In this document: piece by piece, positions 1-8,212 of the stretch | Position numbering within the stretch: the stretch's first letter is position 1 | How the letters are laid out: every line of letters begins with the position of its first letter | Assembly: GCA_947307175.1 (NCBI GenBank) | Contig: CAMZIK010000002.1 | Location: forward strand, 1 to 64,000 | Length of the DNA: 64,000 nucleotides | Direction of reading: 5' to 3' | Origin: an uncultured Clostridia bacterium | GTDB taxonomy: Bacteria; Bacillota; Clostridia; Oscillospirales; Ruminococcaceae | The notes under the pieces: generated by a model | The model's database searches: none | Seen by the model: only the letters and a program-made list of their open reading frames with translations | Told to the model about the DNA's origin: nothing | Position numbers and translations under genes: made by a program

Positions 1-1000
1 AGCCATAGTCCTGAACGCCGTTCTGTCCATTGCCGTCGTTGTTCAGATAGCCATAATCCTGAACATCATTCTGTCCGTTACCGTTGTTCATATCGGTATT
101 TGCATTGTTAGCATCAGGATCGGCGTTGTCATTATCTCCGTCCTGCTTTTTCTCGTCATCAGATTTTGAAGAATCATCGTCCTTAGGCTCATCGTCCTTT
201 ATTCCTGCACCTTCGGGAATAGCTGATATACCGCTGTCTGCACCGTTATAAACGAGTCTTCCTTTAAAATCGTCCGAAAGCTTGCTGTCTATGACAGACT
301 TGAAATAGCTTAGCTTATAGTCAAGATCGACTGAGCTTCCCAGCTCCAGAGTTATCCTTCCGTCATAAAGTATCGTTATCCCTGAACGGCTGCTGAGGTC
401 TATCTCCGATATTCTCCCCATATCGATAGAATCGAGTATTTTTATCATATCATTATATATCTTCAGCTTGCTCGTATCCTTGCTTTCAAGCTTGTCGCCC
501 GGTTTTGTTGATGTCAGCTCAAAGCCTCTTATCACAGGTATGCCGCCCGTAGCGACAGTGTTGCCCATTTCAAGGACTCTTCCTTTTTTTGAAACAACGC
601 ATATCTTATCATCATAAACGATATCCGCTGCCTTTTCAGCCTCAGTGACATTTACAACAAGTGTCGAGGGATACTTTTTCTCTATCTCGACGTTCTCAAT
701 GAACACAAGATTTTCCTCAATATGCTTTTTGATAAGCGCCGTATCCGTTCGCACGAGATTCTCATTATTGACTATTCCGCTGACGCCTATGACCTGTTCC
801 TCACGGTAGAGCGTCAGACCGTTGATCTCGACCATTTCGACCTTGAAAAACACCGTCAGGCACAGCACAAGCACGATCAGAGACACAAAAACAAAGGCAA
901 TAGCGCAATAGCCTACGATACTGCCTTGTTCACGTTTTGATCTTTTATTGTTTTCGCCGTCGGGAGTTCTGACTGCTCCCGATTTTACAACGTCCTTCAT
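1..1000 (-). CDS. ftsQ: FtsQ/DivIB-type cell division protein, 3' end outside the window
   Basis: Not in the ORF track because it has no stop inside the window. Read on the minus strand from ATG at 1000 (SD AAGGAAAG) it begins MKDVVKSGAV, has a short basic cytoplasmic segment, one membrane helix at about residues 28-50 (AIAFVFVSLIVLVLCLTVFF) and then a POTRA-like domain starting VEMVEINGLTLY, with the family-typical VEIEKKYPSTLVVNVTE stretch. This is the single-pass FtsQ/DivIB architecture that links FtsL/DivIC to septal synthases. It is the last visible gene of the dcw operon, 24 bp after murA. The C-terminus is unusual: an Asp/Lys/Asn-rich low-complexity tail that starts repeating NGQN-VQDYGY before the window ends. 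Family call firm; the length is unknown. Confidence 0.85.
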   Translation of the reverse strand, partial: MKDVVKSGAVRTPDGENNKRSKREQGSIVGYCAIAFVFVSLIVLVLCLTVFFKVEMVEINGLTLYREEQVIGVSGIVNNENLVRTDTALIKKHIEENLVFIENVEIEKKYPSTLVVNVTEAEKAADIVYDDKICVVSKKGRVLEMGNTVATGGIPVIRGFELTSTKPGDKLESKDTSKLKIYNDMIKILDSIDMGRISEIDLSSRSGITILYDGRITLELGSSVDLDYKLSYFKSVIDSKLSDDFKGRLVYNGADSGISAIPEGAGIKDDEPKDDDSSKSDDEKKQDGDNDNADPDANNANTDMNNGNGQNDVQDYGYLNNDGNGQNGVQDYG

Positions 1001-1024
1001 TCCTATCTTTCCTTAACTCTCTCA

Positions 1025-2284
1025 CTAACTCGTCTTCCTGCATATATCTGCGCCCACTTCCCGCAGACATTTTTCTATATTATCATAGCCACGGTCGATA
1101 TAGCAGACCTTTTCCACTTCCGTTTCGCCCTGCGCTGCAAGGCCCGCAAGCACCAGTGCAGCTCCTCCTCTGAGGTCGCTTGCCCGCACTCTTGCGCCGT
1201 AAAGCTTCTTCACGCCTTCAATGACCGCAACTTTTCCTTCTGTTTTTATATCCGCACCCATTCTCACCAGTTCATCGACATGGCGGTAACGGCTGCTGAA
1301 AATATTCTCGATAATAACGCTCGTGCCCTTGGCCTTTGTCAGAGCCGCCATGACCACAGCCTGCGCATCGGTCGGGAAACCGGGATACGGCAGTGTTCTT
1401 ATAGTCCTGACCGCTTTAAGCGGGCGTTTTGCGTTTATATATATCCTTGCATCGTAAGTAAACACCTGACAGCCCATCTGCTCAAACACAGGTATTACGG
1501 CTTCGAGGTCACATGCTCTCGCATTTCTGAGGTCAAGCTCGCCTCCTGTTATCGCAGCAGCAGCCATAAAAGTTGCTGACACTATCCTGTCGGGCATTAC
1601 CTCATACTCGCAGCCGTGAAGCTTTTCAACTCCGCTTATGACCACTGTTGATGTCCCATGACCGCTTATCCTTGCACCGCAGCAGTTAAGAAAGTTCCCA
1701 AGATCCGTGATCTCAGGTTCTCTCGCCGCATTGTGTATCACTGTTTCGCCCTTTGCAAGCGCCGCAGCGAGCATAATATTCTCGGTAGCTCCCACCGACG
1801 GGAACCCAAGGCTTATTTTAGCGCCGTGCAGCCCGTAAGGACATTCACAGCACAGCACTCCGTACTCCTCGTTTATCCTTACTCCCATCTGTTCAAGAGC
1901 GCTCAGGTGCATATCTATCGGTCTTGGTCCAAGCTCACACCCTCCGGGATAAGAAAGCTCGCACTGACCCTTTCTGCCAAGCACTGCACCCAGAAACACG
2001 ATCGACGAGCGCATTTCCCTCATCAGATCCTCCGGCACAGCACATTCGCTCACCGCACCTGCGTTGACCTGCACGCAATTATCGTAATAGCGGCTTTTAC
2101 AGCCCAATCTGTTAAGTATCCTGCACGCTGCGAACACATCGCTCAGAGCAGGACAGTTTTTTAGCAGCACTTCCCCCGAACAAAGCGTACAGCCTGCAAG
2201 CAGCGCAAGGGCGCTGTTTTTGGCACCCTGTACAGTTATCTCACCGTTCAGACGTTTTTCTCCTCTTATCACAAGCTTCTGCAT
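1025..2284 (-). CDS. murA: UDP-N-acetylglucosamine 1-carboxyvinyltransferase
   Basis: First committed step of peptidoglycan synthesis: enolpyruvyl transfer from PEP to UDP-GlcNAc in the cytoplasm. The substrate-binding VQGAKNSAL motif is near the N-terminus and the catalytic Cys loop is present as PGGCELGPRPIDMHL (Cys at about residue 116), so it should be fosfomycin-sensitive in principle. Length (419 aa) is normal for the EPSP-synthase fold. The ORF track starts at a GTG at 2293 that lies inside the AGGAG; the ATG at 2284 is 8 nt after AGGAG and is the better start (MQKLVIRGEK). It sits between an unknown membrane gene and ftsQ at the distal end of the dcw cluster, as in many Clostridia. 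Confidence 0.95.
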   Translation of the reverse strand: MQKLVIRGEKRLNGEITVQGAKNSALALLAGCTLCSGEVLLKNCPALSDVFAACRILNRLGCKSRYYDNCVQVNAGAVSECAVPEDLMREMRSSIVFLGAVLGRKGQCELSYPGGCELGPRPIDMHLSALEQMGVRINEEYGVLCCECPYGLHGAKISLGFPSVGATENIMLAAALAKGETVIHNAAREPEITDLGNFLNCCGARISGHGTSTVVISGVEKLHGCEYEVMPDRIVSATFMAAAAITGGELDLRNARACDLEAVIPVFEQMGCQVFTYDARIYINAKRPLKAVRTIRTLPYPGFPTDAQAVVMAALTKAKGTSVIIENIFSSRYRHVDELVRMGADIKTEGKVAVIEGVKKLYGARVRASDLRGGAALVLAGLAAQGETEVEKVCYIDRGYDNIEKCLREVGADICRKTS

Positions 2285-2351
2285 AAGCGTCACTCCTAAA
2301 AATCAGGTCTGACTTATCTTATGCAAAACGCCCTGTACAGGTGAAAAGCTA

Positions 2352-3272
2352 CTATTTCAGTTCAAGGCTGATATTATTTGAAACAAACATGAAGAACGGC
2401 ACGCACGGTATAGACATTCCCAGCACCTTTTTGTTCATTCCCTCTGTTGAAAGGATCATCGATGTTATAGCATCATTGAACTCTTTTTCGCTCATTTCCG
2501 CTACATTTACAAGTATCTGCACGGTTATCTTCTTTGAGCTGAATGCAGGTATCGTTTCGGGAACGTCCTTGCCGTTCTCGTCTACGCTTCCTATCCTGAC
2601 GTATGCGATATGATCCTCATACAACGGATCAACTTTTGTTACCACAACTTTAGGTATCTCAACAGTAAACGGTGAAAGATTCCTTGCATTGAAAGCAAGC
2701 TCTACCACACGGTAGCTTTCAGATTTCTCGGAATTGAACGCTTTCTGACTGTGAACATAGTAATGCGCTGAAGCATATGCCTTCAGTTCCGTCATGCCCA
2801 TATCCTTGAAAATATCCTGATTTTCAAGCACCTTGCTGTTATCGACATCGTCTGTCATGATAGGCGGGAAAGCAAACATCATCGCCAGCAGGAAGGAAAC
2901 AGCGACTACGCACCAGATAACGATCGTCTTTTTCCTGACGTACTGTCCTCCGAGCTTAACGCCTCTGTTAAGGCCTGTTGCCTTTGGTACGTTCCTTGCA
3001 GCAAATTCGGTGATGTCATCCTCATCCTCTTCTTCCTCTTCTTCGGGGACAAGAGTGAGGTTCCTTCCGGGATCTTCATATTGGATCGCTCTTTCAAAAG
3101 AGCCTTGATGACGGCTTTTGTCGGTAGAAAAAAGCGCTTCGGCATACTGATTCACAGCGCTTCCACGGCGTGATTCCTCGTTGAGCGCTCTGATCTTCTT
3201 TTTATCCGGCAGCTTTATGGCATCCATATCTCCCGAGCCGTCTGCCATGTTCCTTTTTTTCTTCTTTGCCAT
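2352..3272 (-). CDS. Uncharacterised single-pass membrane protein of the dcw cluster
   Basis: 306 aa, not assigned to a family. Residues 1-110 are charged and probably disordered, begin MAKKKKRN and include a run of acidic residues (EEEEEEDEDD). One membrane helix follows at about 115-138 (VIWCVVAVSFLLAMMFAFPP), then a ~170-residue outside domain with beta-rich stretches such as NLSPFTVEIPKVVVTKV and FSSKKITVQILVNVAE that could be an Ig-like or FtsQ-like fold (inference only). ATG at 3272 has GAGGAA upstream. It lies 42 bp downstream of murG and 67 bp upstream of murA on the same strand, so it is almost certainly co-transcribed with cell-wall genes and is a candidate lineage-specific division factor. 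Confidence 0.75.
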   Translation of the reverse strand: MAKKKKRNMADGSGDMDAIKLPDKKKIRALNEESRRGSAVNQYAEALFSTDKSRHQGSFERAIQYEDPGRNLTLVPEEEEEEDEDDITEFAARNVPKATGLNRGVKLGGQYVRKKTIVIWCVVAVSFLLAMMFAFPPIMTDDVDNSKVLENQDIFKDMGMTELKAYASAHYYVHSQKAFNSEKSESYRVVELAFNARNLSPFTVEIPKVVVTKVDPLYEDHIAYVRIGSVDENGKDVPETIPAFSSKKITVQILVNVAEMSEKEFNDAITSMILSTEGMNKKVLGMSIPCVPFFMFVSNNISLELK

Positions 3273-3314
3273 TGATTATTCCTCTTAAATTAATAGTCAA
3301 GTGTTTTTCTTTTT

Positions 3315-4445
3315 CTATTTTACAAGCAGCTTATCAAGCGCCTGCATTATTCTTTCACGAGTATCACCGATATGCAGCTTTGCGGCGTTTTTAGCCGACT
3401 GTTCAAGCTTTTCGGGATCATTGATATAATCTGTGACAGTTTTTATAAACAGCTCATCTGTCAGATCTTTTTCCTCGATAACGATACCTGCGCCTGCGTT
3501 CTGAAGCACAAGTCCGTTATAATACTGATGATTTTCGGCGACCATAGGCGAAGGGATCATCACCGCAGGTCTGCCCATAGCTTCAAGCTCTGTGAGCGCA
3601 CACGCACCGCAGCGTGTAATGACCAGATCGCAGGCAGCCATAGCAACAGGCATATTCACATAGCTGTCAACTATCCTGTGAGGATCACCTGTTACTTTCA
3701 CGCCGTCCTTTTCCAGCGTTTTGACATAGTCCTTATAATCGCTGTATGTACCGTAGGAATGTATATGGTTTACCTTGATGTTGTTGTCCTGATAATACTT
3801 CAGCAGCTTTGCGACATATTTATTTATCGTCATAGAACCGAGGCTTCCGCCTGTTGACAGCACGCACACTGTATTATCGTCAAAGCCGAGCTGTTTTCTT
3901 GCTTCCTGTTTTGACATCTTGCTGAAAGCCTTACGAACAGGAAGACCTGTAACAACGACTTTATTTGCTTTTTCAAAAAACTTCTTTGCTTCCTTTACGC
4001 TGAGCATTACCAGATCAACGTGCTTTGCGAGAATCTTGTTTGTGACTCCTGCGTAAGCGTTCTGCTCATGAACTGCTGTTTTTATGCCCATTTTCGCTGC
4101 AGCCCTTACCACAGGACCTGAAACATATCCGCCTGTGCCGACTACAAGATCGGGCTTAAAGTCTTTTATGATCTTTTTGCAGGTCTTGCCTGACGTCATC
4201 AGATAGCGTACTGCCTTGAAATTTCTCTTGATATTTGAAGGATTGATCTTTCTCTGAAATCCTTCTATCCTCACAGGCTCAAACCTGTATCCTGCTTTTT
4301 TTACCAGTTCTGCTTCGATCTTATCGGGATTTCCCGCAAAGCAGAACTCGGTATCGGGATATTTATCTTTGATTATCTCTGCAATGGCGAGCGCAGGATT
4401 AACATGACCTGCTGTTCCGCCGCCTGCAAGCAGCACTCTGTACAT
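3315..4445 (-). CDS. murG: Lipid II synthase MurG (UDP-GlcNAc:undecaprenyl-PP-MurNAc-pentapeptide GlcNAc transferase)
   Basis: Transfers GlcNAc from UDP-GlcNAc to lipid I at the inner face of the membrane. The N-terminal G-loop GGGTAGHVNPALAIAE, the second glycine-rich loop VVGTGGYVSGPV with HEQNAYAG after it, the STGGSLGS loop at the start of the C-terminal Rossmann domain, and the UDP-GlcNAc-binding segment ALTELEAMGRPAVMIP with ENHQYYN are all present. 376 aa is slightly longer than usual (about 355-365). ATG at 4445 follows GGGAG by 9 nt. Starts 24 bp after ftsW, consistent with an operon. Confidence 0.96.
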   Translation of the reverse strand: MYRVLLAGGGTAGHVNPALAIAEIIKDKYPDTEFCFAGNPDKIEAELVKKAGYRFEPVRIEGFQRKINPSNIKRNFKAVRYLMTSGKTCKKIIKDFKPDLVVGTGGYVSGPVVRAAAKMGIKTAVHEQNAYAGVTNKILAKHVDLVMLSVKEAKKFFEKANKVVVTGLPVRKAFSKMSKQEARKQLGFDDNTVCVLSTGGSLGSMTINKYVAKLLKYYQDNNIKVNHIHSYGTYSDYKDYVKTLEKDGVKVTGDPHRIVDSYVNMPVAMAACDLVITRCGACALTELEAMGRPAVMIPSPMVAENHQYYNGLVLQNAGAGIVIEEKDLTDELFIKTVTDYINDPEKLEQSAKNAAKLHIGDTRERIMQALDKLLVK

Positions 4446-4469
4446 ATTAAGCAGCTCCCAAGAAAGTTA

Positions 4470-5693
4470 TTATTTTTTTATATGAGCCTGACGGGAAATA
4501 TTGAGCATGATGCCCATTTCCGCAAGCTGTATCAGCAATGACGTACCGCCGTAGCTGAAGAACGGAAGTGAGATACCTGTATTCGGGAAAGCGTTGCAGG
4601 CAACCATGATATTGAAGAAAGCCTGTGCGCCGATATGGATCGTTATGCCTGCGGCAACGAGCATACCGAATCTGTCCTTGGCATGATTTGCTATATAGAA
4701 TCCTCTGCCGATAAATAGCACGAACAGCAACACAACTACCATAGCACCTACAAATCCAAGCTCCTCACATACGATAGCGAAAACGAAGTCATTCTGCGAC
4801 ATCGGCAGGTAAAGGAATTTCTGCCTTGATTCACCGAAGCCGAGTCCTGTCCAGCCGCCCGAACCTATAGCAAGCAAAGACTGATAGGTCTGCCACGAAT
4901 TGCCCTGCGGGTCAGCCTCAGGATTTTTCCAGCTTTCTATTCTCTCGGTAATATACGAAAATCCCGTGCCGCCTGAGATCATCTTGAATGCAAGGAACAA
5001 AACTCCCACAAGTATGAGGAAAACGACAAATCTCCAGAATGTTTTTGCAGGCATTCCGCTGGCAAACATCATTCCGAGTCCTATGATGCCGACCAACATT
5101 ACCGCCGACATATGCCTTTGCAGCACAAGAACGCCGCTGACTATACCCATGATTATTATAAACGGGAATACGCAGTATTTCCAGTCATTGAACTTACGGA
5201 AATTGACCGACATGATATATGCGAAGATCAGGATAAATGCGACCTTCAGAAGCTCCGAAGGCTGGAACTGTATAAATCCGAAGTCGATCCAGCGTCTTGC
5301 ATCTGCCGTTTCCGTTCCCACGAACAGCGTGGCGACGCAAACGAGATACACTAAAACGAAGCTGATATAAACGACTTTTGTATTCTGAAAAAAGTGGTAA
5401 TCGACTACCGACAGTATAAGCATAAGGACTATGCCTATCGCACCTGCGATCGCCTGTCTTTTCAGGTAAAATGTTCCGTCGCCTGTTTTTGAAAGGCTCC
5501 AGCCGTAAGAAGCCGAGAACATCATTACCAGTCCGAACACTGCAAGCGCCATTACCAGCACCAAAAACGGTTTATCTATTTCTGTCAGCACGAGCCTCAG
5601 ATTCCAGCTTTTTCTCGCCTGAGCGACAGGACGGTGAGCAGGCAGCTCATCGTAATAGTTGACATCGCTCGGCTCGTATGTTTTGCTTGCCAA
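4470..5693 (-). CDS. ftsW: SEDS peptidoglycan glycosyltransferase FtsW
   Basis: Integral membrane polymerase that joins lipid II into glycan strands with its cognate class B PBP. About ten hydrophobic segments follow a ~35-residue cytoplasmic N-terminus. The SEDS signature loop YLPMSQNDFVFAIVCEELG carries the Asp equivalent to the known catalytic Asp of FtsW/RodA, and the C-terminus has LPFFSYGGTSLLIQLAEMG, the typical FtsW/RodA/SpoVE signature. Start is a TTG at 5693 preceded by GGGAGG. Position between mraY and murG argues for FtsW (or SpoVE) rather than RodA. Partner is likely the PASTA PBP encoded upstream in the same cluster. Confidence 0.93.
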   Translation of the reverse strand: MASKTYEPSDVNYYDELPAHRPVAQARKSWNLRLVLTEIDKPFLVLVMALAVFGLVMMFSASYGWSLSKTGDGTFYLKRQAIAGAIGIVLMLILSVVDYHFFQNTKVVYISFVLVYLVCVATLFVGTETADARRWIDFGFIQFQPSELLKVAFILIFAYIMSVNFRKFNDWKYCVFPFIIIMGIVSGVLVLQRHMSAVMLVGIIGLGMMFASGMPAKTFWRFVVFLILVGVLFLAFKMISGGTGFSYITERIESWKNPEADPQGNSWQTYQSLLAIGSGGWTGLGFGESRQKFLYLPMSQNDFVFAIVCEELGFVGAMVVVLLFVLFIGRGFYIANHAKDRFGMLVAAGITIHIGAQAFFNIMVACNAFPNTGISLPFFSYGGTSLLIQLAEMGIMLNISRQAHIKK

Positions 5694-5738
5694 AATTCTT
5701 CCTCCCTATAAAATCTCTGCACTATATATCTATTTAGA

Positions 5739-6785
5739 TCATTTCAAAAAAATGCCGTCGGCGTAGCTGATATAGAAGAACGTTCCCACAGTGCCCACAA
5801 GTGTTGCGACAGCACTCACGCCCATTATCCTGTAATCGCTCCAGCCTCTCTGACTCAGATGCCCGTGCAGAGTCAGCCCTTTGAAAAGCAGCTGTTTTTT
5901 GCGTCTGAACACCAGATGTCCCACCAATGTACAGACCCCGTCTGCTATAAACACGATGCCAGACATCAGAAATATCAGCGGGATACCGGTCGTTACTGTT
6001 ATGACAGCAAGCATAGCTCCCAGAAATCTGCTTCCCGACTGTCCGAGGTACATCTTTGAAGGACTGATGCCCCAGAACAGATACACCGCACAGACCCCTG
6101 CGGTCACAACGCTTAGTATTTGCGGCAGAGCCAGCCATTTATAAACTGCTCCGATCCCAGCGACCGAAAGCGAGAAGATCATAACGGTGACTGCACACAG
6201 TCCGTCGCAGCCCTGATCGGTCACGCCGACAGGACAATCGTGCAGTTCTGTTAAGTTTATTATAACAGTCATAAGCACCGCTGTCAATGGATAAAATATA
6301 AATCCGAGTTCAATATTTCCCAATCGGAACGGCAGAAGCAGTTTTGTGTCGATAATGCCCGAATTTACGGCTATATATGAAAAACCAAGACATACGACAA
6401 ATTCGGTGAGCAGCACCCACCGTTTTTTAAGTCCCATGCCTCGTTTCGTTTCCTTATGAAGATCGTCCGTCATTCCCAGCGCACATACAGGCAAAACCAC
6501 CGCAGCGCACGCCGCATAGACAGTAAGATCAATTTTTCCGGAGAGTTCCTCTCTGTTTTTAAGACTGTTTCCGATAAGACCTGCGCTGAGTCCCAGCACA
6601 GCTGTCAGAGCCATGACCACTCCTGCAAATTTAGGCTCGGAACCGTCTTTTTTGAACCTGTCGCCGATATACAGATCAAATTTACCCGTCTTTATCCTTC
6701 TGAAAAACGGGATAAAGAACCTGAAAAGAATAAATCCTGCGGCAAGCTCCGTCACGATTATAACGCTTTGCACCTGCCAGTCCAT
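5739..6785 (-). CDS. mraY: Divergent MraY-like phospho-MurNAc-pentapeptide translocase
   Basis: By position (between murF and ftsW) and ten hydrophobic helices this should make lipid I from UDP-MurNAc-pentapeptide and undecaprenyl phosphate. The DDxxK-like motif is TDDLHKETKRG (Asp107-Asp108). The next motif is stretched: NLTELHDCPVGVTDQGCDGL instead of the usual compact N-x-TDGxDGL. The third normally catalytic Asp (canonical GD-x-GS) is replaced by Gln: YLGQSGSRFLG, Gln249, codon CAG, so not a single-base error. The usual HHH near the C-terminus is HGH (LTLHGHLSQRGW). These changes affect residues shown essential in B. subtilis MraY. It may be a relaxed active site, or a second functional MraY may exist elsewhere. 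ATG at 6785 has AAGGAG. Confidence 0.82.
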   Translation of the reverse strand: MDWQVQSVIIVTELAAGFILFRFFIPFFRRIKTGKFDLYIGDRFKKDGSEPKFAGVVMALTAVLGLSAGLIGNSLKNREELSGKIDLTVYAACAAVVLPVCALGMTDDLHKETKRGMGLKKRWVLLTEFVVCLGFSYIAVNSGIIDTKLLLPFRLGNIELGFIFYPLTAVLMTVIINLTELHDCPVGVTDQGCDGLCAVTVMIFSLSVAGIGAVYKWLALPQILSVVTAGVCAVYLFWGISPSKMYLGQSGSRFLGAMLAVITVTTGIPLIFLMSGIVFIADGVCTLVGHLVFRRKKQLLFKGLTLHGHLSQRGWSDYRIMGVSAVATLVGTVGTFFYISYADGIFLK

Positions 6786-6811
6786 AGCAGTTCTCCTTTA
6801 CCTTCGGCTCA

Positions 6812-8167
6812 TCAGAGAGCTTTGAATACTTCCTCCAGCGCCATTCCCCTGCTGCCCTTCAAAAGCACAGAGTCTCCGGTTTTCAGCTTGCTCTTGAGAT
6901 AATCCGCAAGCTCGTCACGGTCGGAGAAATGCATACAGCGGTTCTTGTCGAAACCGTTCTCCACAGCGCCGATTATGTAATTCTTTGCCATATCTCCGTA
7001 ACAGTAGAGTCTGTCAGCACTTGAATCCGCAACATACTTTCCTACCGTCTTATGAAATTCCTTGCTTTTCTCTCCAAGCTCAAGCATATCCGCAAGGATA
7101 CAGTATCTCATTCCGTCTGTTTCCACCTGGTCGAGCATTGAGAGGCTCGACTTCATGGAATCGGGTGCAGCATTGTAGCAGTCCACCACGAAATTAACGC
7201 CGTTCTTGCGGGTTATATTCTGTCTGAGTCCTTCGGGTCTGAAGCTTTCGATACCGGTAAGTATATCATCAACAGGAACTTCAAGTGCAAGTCCCACGCA
7301 GAAAGCCGCAAGAGCGTTCTTGACGTTATGCACGCCGATGCAGTTGAGCCTTGCGGGAACTATCTGCGAACCGAAGCAGATATCAAAGCTGACACCGCTG
7401 TTCTTGTTTATGATATTCTTTGCGTAAACATCGCAGTTACGGTTTTTAACGCTGTAATAGTAGACCTTGCGCAGTCCGTGTACCTCTGCATTGGCAAGGA
7501 ACTTATCGTCCATGCTCAGCACCAGCGGAGCGCCCTTTTTTGCGCCGTCGAGTATCTCCAGCTTGGCTGCAAGGATATTTTCCTGCGAGCCGAGCTTCTC
7601 GATATGCGACACGCCTATATTTGTAATAACGCAGACAGTCGGCTTGCAGCTCATAGACATACGGGAGATCTCGCCTCTTGCGCTCATTCCCATTTCTATG
7701 ACCGCCGCCTGAGTGCTGCTGTCAAGTCCGAAAAGTGTTTTTGGCATACCTATCTCGTTATTGAGATTGCCCTGTGTTTTGAGCGTTTTGTATTTCTGTG
7801 AAACGACCAGAGCTATCATGTCCTTAGTCGTGGTCTTGCCTACACTTCCTGTAACGCCCACAAGAGGAATATCGAACTTATCTCTGTAATAGCCTGCCAG
7901 ATCGAGCAGCGCTTTAGCGGTAGAATCCACTATAATACATCTTGCTCCTTCAACAGCCCTTTCGGTTATGACCGCCTGAGCGCCAAGCTCCATAGCCTTT
8001 GCCGCAAAGTCATGTCCGTCAAAACGGTCTCCTTTGAGCGCAAGAAAGACAGAGCCTTTGCTGATAGTACGGGTATCGGTAGAAATATTGTCTATCATCA
8101 TATCCGCATCGTATCCATAGCTGCCCTTTACCGCCTCAACTATTTCAGACAGTCTGATCTGTTCCAT
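6812..8167 (-). CDS. murF: UDP-MurNAc-tripeptide--D-Ala-D-Ala ligase
   Basis: ATP-dependent Mur ligase that adds the D-Ala-D-Ala dipeptide to complete the pentapeptide precursor in the cytoplasm. The P-loop is GVTGSVGKTTTKDM, followed by the MurF-typical TQGNLNNEIGMPKTLFG and the IEMGMSARGEI segment; the C-terminal domain holds DCYNAAPDSMKSSL and ADMLELGEKS, matching the MurF pattern. 451 aa is normal. ATG at 8167 is preceded by GAGGAGAGG. It is 26 bp upstream of mraY and 45 bp downstream of murE on the same strand, as expected for the dcw operon. Confidence 0.96.
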   Translation of the reverse strand: MEQIRLSEIVEAVKGSYGYDADMMIDNISTDTRTISKGSVFLALKGDRFDGHDFAAKAMELGAQAVITERAVEGARCIIVDSTAKALLDLAGYYRDKFDIPLVGVTGSVGKTTTKDMIALVVSQKYKTLKTQGNLNNEIGMPKTLFGLDSSTQAAVIEMGMSARGEISRMSMSCKPTVCVITNIGVSHIEKLGSQENILAAKLEILDGAKKGAPLVLSMDDKFLANAEVHGLRKVYYYSVKNRNCDVYAKNIINKNSGVSFDICFGSQIVPARLNCIGVHNVKNALAAFCVGLALEVPVDDILTGIESFRPEGLRQNITRKNGVNFVVDCYNAAPDSMKSSLSMLDQVETDGMRYCILADMLELGEKSKEFHKTVGKYVADSSADRLYCYGDMAKNYIIGAVENGFDKNRCMHFSDRDELADYLKSKLKTGDSVLLKGSRGMALEEVFKAL

Positions 8168-8212
8168 AGGGATCCTCTCCTCAAATGATTTTTGTCCTGC
8201 TTTTGCCGCAGC

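Noticed and set aside
1280-2164. Plus-strand ORFs opposite murA (99 and 168 aa)
   Set aside because: Shadows of a highly conserved gene on the other strand, without SD or family features.
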